A stretch of 64,000 nt of DNA. It comes from Cupriavidus sp. D384. GTDB taxonomy: Bacteria; Pseudomonadota; Gammaproteobacteria; Burkholderiales; Burkholderiaceae. The notes below the pieces were generated by a model. That model had not been told where the DNA came from. It saw only the letters and a list, made by a program, of their open reading frames with translations, and ran no database searches. Below, piece by piece: positions 24,585 to 35,995 of the stretch (position 1 is the first letter of the stretch; the number at the start of each line of letters is the position of its first letter). Made by a program: the position numbers and the translations under genes. The stretch is from assembly GCF_001652915.1 (NCBI RefSeq), contig NZ_BBQI01000064.1:1-64000 (forward strand), written 5' to 3'.

Positions 24585-25298
24585 ATGCCCCACCGCTCCG
24601 ATCGCCCCGCCCAGTACCGTCGTCCGTACTGGGACACCCAGCCCGAGTACCGCTTCGACCCCTATGCCTCGACGCAGCTGCGCTCGCCGGCCCAGCCGCT
24701 GATCGCGCTGCCGCAGTCGCTGTCCGAGGTCACCGGCCCGACGTTCGGCCCCGAGTTCGTCCGCGAGGGCGACAACGACCTGACCATCGGCAACGGCGGC
24801 GAGCCGATCGGCGAACGCATGCTGGTCACGGGGCGCGTGCTCGACGAAAACGGCCGCCCCGTGCCGAATGCGCTGATCGAGGTCTGGCAGGCCAACGCCG
24901 CCGGCCGCTACACGCACAAGCGCGACCAGCACGACGCGCCGCTGGACCCGCATTTTTCGGGCGAAGGCCGCACCATCACCGACGCCAACGGGCTGTACCA
25001 GTTCAAGACGATCAAGCCGGGCGCCTACCCCTGGCGCAATCACCACAACGCCTGGCGGCCGCAGCACATCCACTTCTCGCTGTTCGGCAATGCCTACGCC
25101 ACGCGGCTGGTCACGCAGATGTACTTCCCCGGCGATCCGCTGCTGGCGTACGACCCGATCTTCCAGTGTGTGCCCGATGAGAAGGCGCGCAACCGCCTGA
25201 TCGCCACGTTCGACTGGGAGACCACGGCACCCGAGTACGCGCTCGGCTACCGTTTCGATATCGTGCTGCGTGGCCGCGATGCCACGCCGATGGAGTAA
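24585..25298 (+). CDS. pcaH: Protocatechuate 3,4-dioxygenase beta subunit
   Basis: 237 residues; the ATG at 24585 is preceded by GGAGACAG. The beta chain carries the non-haem Fe(III) site: a Tyr in RYTHKRDQHDAPLDPHFSG, then Tyr in PGAYPWRN and the H-x-H pair in RPQHIHFSLFG are all present. With PcaG it cleaves protocatechuate between the hydroxyls (intradiol) to 3-carboxy-cis,cis-muconate. It is followed after 4 bases by pcaG. Confidence 0.95.
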   Translation: MPHRSDRPAQYRRPYWDTQPEYRFDPYASTQLRSPAQPLIALPQSLSEVTGPTFGPEFVREGDNDLTIGNGGEPIGERMLVTGRVLDENGRPVPNALIEVWQANAAGRYTHKRDQHDAPLDPHFSGEGRTITDANGLYQFKTIKPGAYPWRNHHNAWRPQHIHFSLFGNAYATRLVTQMYFPGDPLLAYDPIFQCVPDEKARNRLIATFDWETTAPEYALGYRFDIVLRGRDATPME

Positions 25299-25302
25299 GG
25301 CC

Positions 25303-25872
25303 ATGCTGTACGCCACCGCATCCCAGACCGTAGGTCCGTACCTGCATATCGGCCTGACTGGCCTGAACTGCGCCGACCTGACCGCCGACGCGCCCGACCT
25401 GGCCGCGCAACGCATCGTGATCGAAGGCCGCGTCGTCGATGGTCGCGGCGAGCCCGTGCCTGACGGCATGGTCGAGATCTGGCAGGCCAACCCGGCCGGC
25501 CGCTACCGCCATCCCGACGACGCCCGCGAATTGCCGCTGGTGCCGGGCTTCACCGGCTTCGGCCGCGTGCCGACCGAGGCCGACGGCTCGTTCCGCTTCA
25601 CCACGGTCAAGCCGGGCGCCGTGCCCGATGGCGATGGCCGTCCGCAGGCGCCGCACATCATGGTGTCCGTCTTCACGCGAGGCCTGGTCAAGCACGTTGC
25701 CACGCGCATCTACTTCCCCGAGGACGCTGCCGCCAACGGCGCCGATGCGGTGCTGGCGCTGGTGCCCGCCGACCGGCGCGACACGCTGATCGCCAGGGCC
25801 GACGGCCAGAACCGCTATCGCTGGGACGTTGTGCTGCAGGGCCCCGGCGAGACGGTGTTCTTCGATATCTGA
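25303..25872 (+). CDS. pcaG: Protocatechuate 3,4-dioxygenase alpha subunit
   Basis: 189 residues starting MLYATASQTVGPYLHIGL, the family N-terminus; the longer frame from 25270 only reads through pcaH. Dioxygenase fold motifs match pcaH (DGMVEIWQANPAGRY, FRFTTVKPG, QAPHIMVSVFTRGL) but without the iron ligands, as expected for the structural alpha chain. Together with PcaH it forms the (alpha-beta)n enzyme of the protocatechuate branch. Confidence 0.95.
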   Translation: MLYATASQTVGPYLHIGLTGLNCADLTADAPDLAAQRIVIEGRVVDGRGEPVPDGMVEIWQANPAGRYRHPDDARELPLVPGFTGFGRVPTEADGSFRFTTVKPGAVPDGDGRPQAPHIMVSVFTRGLVKHVATRIYFPEDAAANGADAVLALVPADRRDTLIARADGQNRYRWDVVLQGPGETVFFDI

Positions 25873-25992
25873 TACGTCGCGATCGTTGCCCCGTTTGCGC
25901 GAACGCGGCGCCGGCTCACACCGGTGCCGCGTTTTGCATCACAATCGGCGCATTCCTTGCCGGCAAGCCAAGCGGTTCGCCCCCAACCGACC

Positions 25993-27387
25993 ATGCCAAC
26001 GTTTTCCCGCCTGACCGATCCGATGTTCGGCAGCCCCGCCGTGCTCGACATCTTTTCCGACACCGGCACGGTACGCCGCATGCTGGATGTGGAAGCCGCG
26101 CTGGCGCGCGCCGAGGCGCGCTGCGGCGTCATTCCCGAAGCCGCAGCGCTGGTGATCGAACAGGCCTGCGCCTGCGAGCCGGCGCAGATCATCGACCTCG
26201 ATGCACTCGCGCAGGCCGCCGTCTCCGCCGGCAACCTGGCGATCCCGTTCGTCAGGCAACTGACCGCCGCCGTGACGCAGCGCGATGCCGAAGCCGGCCG
26301 CTATGTGCACTGGGGCGCCACAAGCCAGGACATCATTGATACGGCGCTGGTGCTGCAGCTTGCCGACGCATTGCAGGAGGTCGATGCCGGCCTGCTGGCG
26401 CTTGGCGATGCCTGCGCCGCGCTGACGATGGCCCATCGCGCCACGCCGATGGTGGCGCGCACCTGGCTGCAGCATGCACTGCCCACCACGTTCGGCCTGA
26501 AGGCCGCCGGCTGGCTCGACGCCCTGCGCCGCGACCTGGCCCGGCTGGACCTGGCACGCACGCATGTGCGGGCGCTGCAGTTCGGTGGCGCCGCCGGCAC
26601 GCTTGCCAGCCTGGGCGACGACGCGCCGGCCGTGGCCGCGCAGCTGGCGCAGGCGCTGCAACTCGATCTTCCCGCGCTGCCCTGGCATGCGCACCGCGAC
26701 CGCATGGTCGAAGTGGCGGCCACGCTTGGCATGCTGACCGGCACGCTGGGCAAGATGGCGCGCGATATCTCGCTGCTGATGCAGACCGAAGTGGCCGAGG
26801 TGGCGGAGCCGTCAGGGCCGGGCCGCGGCGGCTCCAGCACGATGCCGCACAAGCGCAATCCCGTGGGCTGCGCAGCGGTGCTGACTGCTGCGGTGCGGGT
26901 GCCGCCACTGGTGGCGACGATGCTGGCAGGCATGACGCAGGAGCATGAGCGTGCGCTGGGCGGCTGGCAGGCCGAGTGGGACACGCTGCCGCAGATCGTC
27001 ACGCTGGCCGCCGGCGCGCTGCGCCAGATGGGCGACGTCGTGGCCGGCCTGCAGGTCGACGCGGTGCGCATGCGCCAGAACCTCGATATCACGCATGGCC
27101 TGATTCTTGGAGAGGCCGCCATGCTCGAACTGGGCCGCCGCATTGGCCGGCTGCCCGCCCATCATCTGGTGGAGCAGGCATCGCGCCGCGCCGTGGCCGA
27201 CGGCACGACACTGCGCGACGCACTGGCGCGCACGCTGGCCGACGACCCATCGCACCAGGGCCTGCTCGACGACGCCGCGCTCGACCGGCTCAGCGACCCC
27301 GCGCAGTACGCGGGCCAATCCACAAGCTTTGCCGATGCCGCCGTGAATGCCTGGCGGCAGGCGCGCGAGCAACGCAACCACGCCTGA
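25993..27387 (+). CDS. pcaB: 3-Carboxy-cis,cis-muconate cycloisomerase
   Basis: 464 residues of the fumarase/aspartase superfamily, cyclising 3-carboxymuconate to 4-carboxymuconolactone. The superfamily signature GRGGSSTMPHKRNPVGC is at about residue 275. Other class blocks are VHWGATSQDIIDTA and RTWLQHALPTTFGLK. The start MPTFSRLTDPMFGS at 25993 matches the family better than the 23-residue longer frame. It follows pcaG by 120 bases and precedes pcaL by 12 bases. Confidence 0.94.
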   Translation: MPTFSRLTDPMFGSPAVLDIFSDTGTVRRMLDVEAALARAEARCGVIPEAAALVIEQACACEPAQIIDLDALAQAAVSAGNLAIPFVRQLTAAVTQRDAEAGRYVHWGATSQDIIDTALVLQLADALQEVDAGLLALGDACAALTMAHRATPMVARTWLQHALPTTFGLKAAGWLDALRRDLARLDLARTHVRALQFGGAAGTLASLGDDAPAVAAQLAQALQLDLPALPWHAHRDRMVEVAATLGMLTGTLGKMARDISLLMQTEVAEVAEPSGPGRGGSSTMPHKRNPVGCAAVLTAAVRVPPLVATMLAGMTQEHERALGGWQAEWDTLPQIVTLAAGALRQMGDVVAGLQVDAVRMRQNLDITHGLILGEAAMLELGRRIGRLPAHHLVEQASRRAVADGTTLRDALARTLADDPSHQGLLDDAALDRLSDPAQYAGQSTSFADAAVNAWRQAREQRNHA

Positions 27388-27399
27388 CTGGAGACGACC

Positions 27400-28578
27400 T
27401 TGCCTTACCTCGATCACGCCGGTGCCCGGCTGTTCCATACCGTCGACGGCCCCGACACCGCGCCCGTCATCATCTTCTCGAACTCGATGGGCACCGACCA
27501 CACGATGTGGAAGCCGCAGGCCGATGCGCTGGCCGGCCGCTTCCGGGTGGTGCGGCACGACATGCGCGGACACGGCCGCTCAACGACCGATGCGTCCGAG
27601 GCCACGGTCGACCTGCTGGGGCGCGACGTGCTGGCGATCCTCGACGCGCTGCAGGTGGAAACGGCCGTGTTCTGCGGCCTGTCGATCGGCGGGCTGATTG
27701 GCCAGTGGCTGGCCGCGAACGCGCCGGAGCGATTCTCGAAGATCATCGTTGCAAACACCGCGCCGAAGATCGGCACGGCCGATTCGTGGAGCGCACGCAT
27801 CGATGGCGTGCTGCGCGACGGCATGGCGCCGCTGGTCGATGCGTCGCTGGGGCGCTGGTTCACCGAAGGCTTCCGCAATACGGCGGGCCACGCTCTGGAC
27901 GACCTGCGCGCTGTGCTGCAGGGGCTGGACCCGCGCGGCTACGCGCTGGGCTGCACGGCATTGCGCGATGCCGACCTGCGCGAGGCCGTGAAGACGATCC
28001 AGGTGCCGGTGCTGGTGATTGCAGGCAGCGACGATCCGTCGACCACCGCTGCCGAGGGCCGGGCGCTGGCCGATGCCATTCCGGGCGCGCGCTATGTGGA
28101 ACTGCCCGCCGCGCATCTGTCCAATCGCGAGCAGCCAGGCCGTTTCACGGCGGCGCTGCTGGACTTCGTCCATGGCCGCCTGCCCGTGACCGACGATCAC
28201 GCGCGCTACGAAGCGGGCCTGTCGGTGCGCCGCGCCGTGCTGGGCAGCGCCCATGTGGACCGATCGCTGCAGAAGCTGACGCCGCTGAACGAGGAATTCC
28301 AGAACCTGATCACGCGCTATGCATGGGGCGAGATCTGGACGCGCGAAGGCCTGTCGCGCCATACGCGCAGCCTGGTGACCATCGCGATGATGGTGGCGCT
28401 GAACCGTTCGGAAGAACTGAAGCTGCATCTGCGCGCGGCGGCCAACAACGGTGTGACGCGCGACGAAATCAAGGAAGTGCTGCTGCAGACCGCGATCTAC
28501 TGCGGTGTGCCGGCCGCCAACTCGGCCTTCCACATGGCCGAGGAAATCTTCGCCGAAGTCGACAAGACGCGCGGCTGA
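27400..28578 (+). CDS. pcaL: Fused 3-oxoadipate enol-lactonase / 4-carboxymuconolactone decarboxylase
   Basis: 392 residues joining two pathway enzymes. Residues 1-260 are an alpha/beta hydrolase (PcaD) with nucleophile GLSIGG (Ser), and an acid/base pair in AGSDDPST and AAHLSN. Residues 270-392 are the PcaC decarboxylase (YEAGLSVRRAVLGSAHVDRS, RYAWGEIWTREGLSRHTRSL, QTAIYCGVPAANSAFHMAEEI). The fused chain converts 4-carboxymuconolactone to 3-oxoadipate. The start is TTG at 27400 with CTGGAGAC upstream; no ATG fits. It is the last gene of pcaHGBL. Confidence 0.93.
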   Translation: MPYLDHAGARLFHTVDGPDTAPVIIFSNSMGTDHTMWKPQADALAGRFRVVRHDMRGHGRSTTDASEATVDLLGRDVLAILDALQVETAVFCGLSIGGLIGQWLAANAPERFSKIIVANTAPKIGTADSWSARIDGVLRDGMAPLVDASLGRWFTEGFRNTAGHALDDLRAVLQGLDPRGYALGCTALRDADLREAVKTIQVPVLVIAGSDDPSTTAAEGRALADAIPGARYVELPAAHLSNREQPGRFTAALLDFVHGRLPVTDDHARYEAGLSVRRAVLGSAHVDRSLQKLTPLNEEFQNLITRYAWGEIWTREGLSRHTRSLVTIAMMVALNRSEELKLHLRAAANNGVTRDEIKEVLLQTAIYCGVPAANSAFHMAEEIFAEVDKTRG

Positions 28579-28602
28579 CCCGCGCCGAAACCGCATCGGG
28601 GC

Positions 28603-30821
<2,219 letters not shown>

Positions 30822-30830
30822 CCGGCCCCC

Positions 30831-30879
30831 ATCCATATGCATATCGTATGGATTGGTTAATTGGCATATATTTTACGTG
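30831..30879 (+). promoter_or_regulatory. Promoter/operator of the tannase-family gene
   Basis: Inverted repeat ATCCATA-N9-TATGGAT (30831-30853) is followed by GCATATATTTTACGTG (30864-30879), which ends 72 bases before the ATG. The same 16-mer occurs at the same distance in front of the lipoprotein hydrolase at 34774. It is a likely LysR-controlled promoter. Confidence 0.6.
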
Positions 30880-30951
30880 GCATCACCCCGGTGATACCGT
30901 CTCGCTCCAGCATGCCGGCACAAGTACCGGCTGTACTGGAGGAGACAAACA

Positions 30952-33636
30952 ATGACAACCGGATACAAGGGCCGCCACCCTGCGTGGCGGCTGGCCGCCG
31001 CATTTTCCGTGGCGTTGCTGGTAACGGCCTGCGGGGGTGGCGACGACGCGCCTGCCACGGCCAGCACGGGCAATGCGGGCAACGCTGGAACTGGCGGTGA
31101 CGCCGGTACGACGACCCCGTCCGCCCCGGCGCTCAGCGCGCAGGACGCGTGCAATGCGCTGAACGGTGCGACCCTGCCAGCATCGGCCCTGGCGCTGCCT
31201 ACGGGCGGTGTCACCGTCAGCAAGGCCACGCTGATCGCGGCCGACGCCACCGGCAACACGCTGGGCGAGTACTGCCAGGTGCGCGGCGCGATTGCGCCGG
31301 TGGATGCCGCGGCGTCCAGCATCAACTTCGCCGTCAACCTGCCCACCCAATGGAATGGCAAGGGCATCCAGTTTGGCGGTGGCGGTTTTGACGGCACGCT
31401 GATCGACGGCACCGAGACCGTGCGTTTTGCCCTGCCGGGCGACCCTGCGCCGCTGTCGCGCGGGTATGCCACCTGGGGCGACGACTCGGGCCACCAGAGT
31501 TCCAGCATTACCGATGGCCGCTTTGCCACCAATGACGAGCAACTGGCGAACTACGGCGGCGACACGCTCAAGAAAACGCACGACGTTGCCATCGCGCTGA
31601 TCACGCAGCGCTATGGCAAGGCGCCGGTGCGGGCGTACTTCCTGGGTACTTCGACGGGTGGCCGCGACGCGCTGAGCTATATCCAGCGCTGGCCAGCGGA
31701 CTACGCCGGCGTGATCGCCAACGAGCCTGCGCTCAACTACACCGGTACGCGGCTGTCGAACGTGGCCGTTGGCCGGGCGCTGTACCTCAATGGCGGTACA
31801 GGGTGGCTCAACGTCAACAAGACGCTGATGGTGCAGAAGGCGGCCATGGATGCGTGCGACACGCTGGACGGCGTGGCCGACAAGGTCGTCAGCAATGTGG
31901 AAGGCTGCCGTGTGGGCGCCATGCAAGTGCTGGCCAACCTGCGTTGCGTGGGTGGCGCCGATACCGGAGACACCTGCCTGTCCGATGCCCAGATCGCCAC
32001 GGTCAAGGTCATCGAGCAGCCGCTGCAGCTCAACTATGCGCTGGCGAACGGCGTGACGGTCGCGGGCGGCTACAACATCCTGGAAGGCGCGCTGGTGGCC
32101 GGGCCGTTCACCACGCGCGACCTCGGTACGCGCGCCGTGCCGGGCAATCCGGCCACCACGGCCGACGCCAACATGTACGTCACCGGCGACCAGTGGGTGA
32201 AGTACTTCGTTACCCGCAATGCCACGTTCGATGCACTGACCTTCGACCCGGCCACGCCGGGCAGCTGGACGTCGCGCGTGCAGACCGTGTCGGCGCTGAC
32301 CGATGCCACGAACCCGGACCTGTCGGCGTTCCTGGCAAAGGGTGGCCGCCTGATCATGCTGCACGGGCTGGCCGATGAGGTGATCAGCCCGAATTCCACC
32401 ATCGCCTGGTACAACGCCGTCATCGCCAGGGTGGGGCAGACCGCCGTGGACCAGGGCATCCGTTTCTACACCGTGCCCGGCATGGGCCACGGCACAGGCA
32501 GCTTCCTGCCGGCGTGGAATTCGCTGACCGCGCTCGAAAACTGGGTCGAGATGGGCGTGGCGCCGGGTACGCGCGAAGTGATGGACACGAACGCCAGCAC
32601 CTATGGCCGCACGCGTCCGCTGTGCCAGTACCCGTCGTGGCCCAAGTACAAGGGCACGGGCAGTGCCGACGCCGCCATCAACTACACGTGCGAAGGCGCG
32701 TCAGGCATCGTGCAGTCGTGCCTGAACCTGCCGTCGGTGGCGACCACCTGGAAGGGTGGCAACACCAATGGGGAGGAACTGTCGGTGCGCATCGACCCGG
32801 CCACGCTCAAGTACACGGTGACGATCGATGCCAGCGCCCAGCGCCTGTCGAACACCGTGCTGACCGGCCAGCTCGTGTCCCAGGGCGCCTGCACGTATGG
32901 CAGCGACGAGAACGGTGCGCAGTTCACGCTGACCGGTGGCGGTGTGCTGGCCGGTGGCGTCAAGCCGGCATCGGGCGGCGGTTTCTTGCCGCTGGTGGCG
33001 TTCCAGAACGTGTCGGCGGATTTCAAGGCGGTGGCGGACATCTACAACGTGAACGGCATCCAGACCGCCGTGGCGGATGGTTCGGTCACGGTGCGCAACG
33101 GCTCGGCGCGGCTGCGGTCGTCGGCGGCCACGTGGCAGACGTGCGCGGCCACGGCCAGCGGCGGCTACATCGTATATGACGCCGCGTGTACGAACACGAC
33201 CAAGGGCTACATCGTATGGAATGCCGCCCGCAACGCGTTCGACTACTTCGTGGGCGGCACCATCGCGGCTGGAGACGGCGTGCGAAGTGGATCGCTGATC
33301 AGCGGCATGGTCAATGGTGCGCCGGTGCCGATGATCCTGACGCGTTCGGCCACCGGCTACGGCATGGACATCTACGCGCAGCAGTCGACGGCGGGCCTGG
33401 CAGCCGGCGCGGCCGACGGTGCCTATCGCGTGATGGCCTCCACCGGCATGCAGGTCAATGCGGACCTGAACGGCACAAGCATCGTGCGTGACGGTGCGTC
33501 GGGCACGCTGGCGTACAACAGTCCGGTGCCGGGCGTGATTGGCGCAACGGGTGGGGTGGTCGCGTCCTACCTGTACAACAGCGGCCTGTTGATCGGCACG
33601 GCCGCCGGCCGCTTCGAGGTCGGGCTGCTGCACTGA
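30952..33636 (+). CDS. Tannase/feruloyl-esterase family lipoprotein with an extra C-terminal domain
   Basis: 894 residues; GGAGGAGACAA-type ribosome site. A lipoprotein signal (FSVALLVTAC, Cys27) anchors it to a membrane. The tannase domain spans about 60-585: GTSTGG with nucleophile Ser234, Asp in GLADEVISP and His in GMGHGTG, and several Cys pairs including the RPLCQYPSWPKYKGTGS end block. It would hydrolyse aromatic esters such as gallate or hydroxycinnamate esters. Residues 590-894 are an additional Gly/Ser/Thr-rich beta-type domain not found in usual tannases of about 550-600 residues. A LysR gene converges downstream. Confidence 0.85.
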   Translation: MTTGYKGRHPAWRLAAAFSVALLVTACGGGDDAPATASTGNAGNAGTGGDAGTTTPSAPALSAQDACNALNGATLPASALALPTGGVTVSKATLIAADATGNTLGEYCQVRGAIAPVDAAASSINFAVNLPTQWNGKGIQFGGGGFDGTLIDGTETVRFALPGDPAPLSRGYATWGDDSGHQSSSITDGRFATNDEQLANYGGDTLKKTHDVAIALITQRYGKAPVRAYFLGTSTGGRDALSYIQRWPADYAGVIANEPALNYTGTRLSNVAVGRALYLNGGTGWLNVNKTLMVQKAAMDACDTLDGVADKVVSNVEGCRVGAMQVLANLRCVGGADTGDTCLSDAQIATVKVIEQPLQLNYALANGVTVAGGYNILEGALVAGPFTTRDLGTRAVPGNPATTADANMYVTGDQWVKYFVTRNATFDALTFDPATPGSWTSRVQTVSALTDATNPDLSAFLAKGGRLIMLHGLADEVISPNSTIAWYNAVIARVGQTAVDQGIRFYTVPGMGHGTGSFLPAWNSLTALENWVEMGVAPGTREVMDTNASTYGRTRPLCQYPSWPKYKGTGSADAAINYTCEGASGIVQSCLNLPSVATTWKGGNTNGEELSVRIDPATLKYTVTIDASAQRLSNTVLTGQLVSQGACTYGSDENGAQFTLTGGGVLAGGVKPASGGGFLPLVAFQNVSADFKAVADIYNVNGIQTAVADGSVTVRNGSARLRSSAATWQTCAATASGGYIVYDAACTNTTKGYIVWNAARNAFDYFVGGTIAAGDGVRSGSLISGMVNGAPVPMILTRSATGYGMDIYAQQSTAGLAAGAADGAYRVMASTGMQVNADLNGTSIVRDGASGTLAYNSPVPGVIGATGGVVASYLYNSGLLIGTAAGRFEVGLLH

Positions 33637-33653
33637 CGCCCGCCGCGCCGCTC

Positions 33654-33693
33654 ACGGGATCGCCCTGTATTCGCGGGGAGTGGGCGATCCCGT
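33654..33693. terminator. 12-bp-arm hairpin between convergent tannase and lysR
   Basis: ACGGGATCGCCC and GGGCGATCCCGT are perfect complements around a 16-base loop, in the 64-base gap between two convergent genes. No T run follows. It is a likely bidirectional transcription barrier. Confidence 0.55.
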
Positions 33694-33700
33694 CCGGCAG

Positions 33701-34648
33701 TCATTCTTCCTCTTGCGCCTTCTTGCGATGCCGTGCAGCGATGCGGTGGGTCAGCGCCACCAGGGCCGCCAGCGCGGCGTCGTCCTGGCCCTCGCGGTAG
33801 CCTAGCGTCAGCGGCGCGCGCAGCCGATCGGCCTCGACCATCCGGCAGTAGGCCACGCCGTGGCGGTTCAGGCCGGCCATCGACGCCGGCACCACGCTGA
33901 CCCCGGCACCGGCAGCCACGAGATTGAGGTTGGTCAGCATGCGTTCCACTTCGGCGCCAATGCGTGGCGTGAAACCCAGCGCCTCGCATTCGCGCAGCAG
34001 GTCGCCATACATGCCCGGGGCGCCCGGCCGCCGCACCAGGATGAATGGGTCGGTTGCCAGTTCGCTCAGCGACACCGGTTCGGCAGCATTCTGGCCGCGC
34101 GATGCACGGCGCCGCAGCAGCGCGTGATCAAGCGGCAGCGCAATCACCATTTCCTCTTCCAGCAGCAGGTCGAAGCGCACCCCCTCGGGATGCAGCACGG
34201 GCGCACGTAGCAGGGCAGCGTTCAGCGTGCCGTCGGCCAGCCGTTCGATGGCTTCCGCCGCGTTGCATTCGGTCAGCGACAGGGCCACGCGCGGGAAATG
34301 CCGGCGGCAGGCGCGCAATACCTCGGGCGTCAGCTTGTGGGCGGCAGCGGAACTGGTGAAGCCGATGGCAAGGGCCCCTTCATCGCCCCGGGCCATACGG
34401 TGCATGCGTGCGCGCATCTGCTCGATTCGCGCGAACAGGTCGACCACGTCGGTGTGCAGCGCTGCGCCGGCCGCCGTGAGCGCCACGCCACGCGGCTGGC
34501 GCTCGAACAACGTCACGCCAAGTTCAGACTCCAGTGCCTTGAGTTGCTGCGAAAGCGGCGGTTGCTGAATGCCGAGCTGTTCGGCGGCGCGCGTGACGGA
34601 ACGGGTTTCCGCCACGGCCAGGAAGTAACGCAGATGTCTCAGCTCCAT
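33701..34648 (-). CDS. LysR-family transcriptional regulator
   Basis: 315 residues from MELRHLRYFLAVAETRSVTRAAEQLGIQQPPLSQQLKALE. The lead of 13 residues in the longer frame overlaps the promoter element. The effector domain resembles BenM/CatM-type aromatic-acid sensors. It is flanked by the tannase-family gene (convergent) and the lipoprotein hydrolase gene (divergent). It probably activates both through the shared 16-base element. The C-terminus is Lys/Glu-rich. Confidence 0.9.
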   Translation of the reverse strand: MELRHLRYFLAVAETRSVTRAAEQLGIQQPPLSQQLKALESELGVTLFERQPRGVALTAAGAALHTDVVDLFARIEQMRARMHRMARGDEGALAIGFTSSAAAHKLTPEVLRACRRHFPRVALSLTECNAAEAIERLADGTLNAALLRAPVLHPEGVRFDLLLEEEMVIALPLDHALLRRRASRGQNAAEPVSLSELATDPFILVRRPGAPGMYGDLLRECEALGFTPRIGAEVERMLTNLNLVAAGAGVSVVPASMAGLNRHGVAYCRMVEADRLRAPLTLGYREGQDDAALAALVALTHRIAARHRKKAQEEE

Positions 34649-34661
34649 CGATCTATATCCA

Positions 34662-34699
34662 ATGCATATGGAATTCTTGTCATGCATATATTTTACGTG
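34662..34699 (+). promoter_or_regulatory. Divergent promoter with the shared 16-base element
   Basis: ATGCATAT (34662-34669) and GCATATATTTTACGTG (34684-34699) recur here as in front of the tannase-family gene, in the same orientation. The 16-mer ends 74 bases before the ATG at 34774 (72 in the other case). Confidence 0.6.
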
Positions 34700-34773
34700 C
34701 GGCCGGCGCGGTCGTAATATTGGCGTTTCGCCCGATGCGCGCGGGCGGCCAGAACATCAAAGGAGACACCCTC

Positions 34774-35883
34774 ATGCGCCGCATTACGCAGTATTTGCCC
34801 GCCACTATCGTTGCCGCGGCGGTCATGGCGCTGGCCGGTTGTGCCAGCCAGTCCGGCACGACGCCTGCCTCGCCCGGGGCAGCGGCGGCCAGGCCCCAGT
34901 GGCAGCGCGTGCACCTTGGCAGCGGGGCGGGCTACGACTTCCCGGTCTATGCGAATCACGCACTCAACGGCGACCTGCGCGGTATCCGCGAAGTGGTGTT
35001 TGTGCAGCATGGCCTGCAGCGCAATGGCGACGACTATTACGAGGCTGGCGCGGCCCTGCTGAAGGCCAGTGGCCGGAACCCCGGCGAAGTGCTGCTCGTG
35101 GCGCCGAATTTCCCCGGCACGCCAGACGCCGCCAAGCATTTCGACAACATGCCGGTGTGGACCGTGCAGGGCTGGATCGGTGGCGAGGACGCGGTGTCCG
35201 GTCCCGGTGCCGGCGTCAGTTCCTTGCAGGTGCTTGACGACCTGCTGGCCTACGTGACCGACAGGCAGCGCCTGCCGATGGTGCGCAAGGTGACCGTGGC
35301 CGGCCATTCGGGTGGCGCGCAGATCGTGCATCGGTACGCCGTGCTGAACAACGTGGACGAAAAGGTGCGGGCATCCGGCATCGACCTGCGCTATGTGGTC
35401 GCCAATCCGTCGTCCTATCTCTACTTCACGCCCGATCGCCCGGTGGCGCCCGACTACCGCCGCTTCGCGCCCTACAGCACCAGCACCTGCGCCGACTATG
35501 ACAAGTACCGTTATGGCATGCGCGATATGGTGGCGTACGCGCGCGGCGCCGATGGCATGACGCTCTATCGGCGCTACATGCAGCGCCAGGTCACCTACTT
35601 GGTGGGCAGCGAGGATAACGATCCGAATCATCGCGTCCTGGACAAGGCTTGCGGCGCCGAGGCCGAAGGGCCCACGCGCCTGCAGCGCGCACGCGCATAC
35701 TGGCGCTACGAGCAGGTGCTGGCGACGCCGGGGCAGGCCAGTGCCCACCGGTCGTTCGAGGTGGCAGGCGTGGGTCATGACCAGGCCCGCATGTTCGGTT
35801 CGCAGTGCGGGGCGCAGGCGGTCTTCGGCATGGACCCCGCTGCGAACGGCAAGGGCGCAGCCTGTCGCGCCCCGCAGCCGTGA
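34774..35883 (+). CDS. Alpha/beta-hydrolase-fold lipoprotein
   Basis: 369 residues with a lipobox (VMALAGC, Cys23); AAGGAGA precedes the ATG. The hydrolase core has VVFVQHGLQRNGDDYY (oxyanion segment), nucleophile elbow VAGHSGGAQIV, and a late His in EVAGVGHDQARM. CADYDKYRYGMRDMVAYARG and the Cys pairs suggest an exported, disulphide-containing enzyme. It shares a promoter element with the tannase-family gene, so the two may attack the same plant-derived ester in succession. Substrate unknown. Confidence 0.8.
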   Translation: MRRITQYLPATIVAAAVMALAGCASQSGTTPASPGAAAARPQWQRVHLGSGAGYDFPVYANHALNGDLRGIREVVFVQHGLQRNGDDYYEAGAALLKASGRNPGEVLLVAPNFPGTPDAAKHFDNMPVWTVQGWIGGEDAVSGPGAGVSSLQVLDDLLAYVTDRQRLPMVRKVTVAGHSGGAQIVHRYAVLNNVDEKVRASGIDLRYVVANPSSYLYFTPDRPVAPDYRRFAPYSTSTCADYDKYRYGMRDMVAYARGADGMTLYRRYMQRQVTYLVGSEDNDPNHRVLDKACGAEAEGPTRLQRARAYWRYEQVLATPGQASAHRSFEVAGVGHDQARMFGSQCGAQAVFGMDPAANGKGAACRAPQP

Positions 35884-35995
35884 GATGACGGGGGGCTAGT
35901 CCCGTTGGCGCCGCTCCGGGCGGGTTTGCCCGGGCGGCGGAGGTTGGCGCGCGGTGCTACGATGCCGCAGTTTTCCGATTCGTGCCGCCGCCTTC

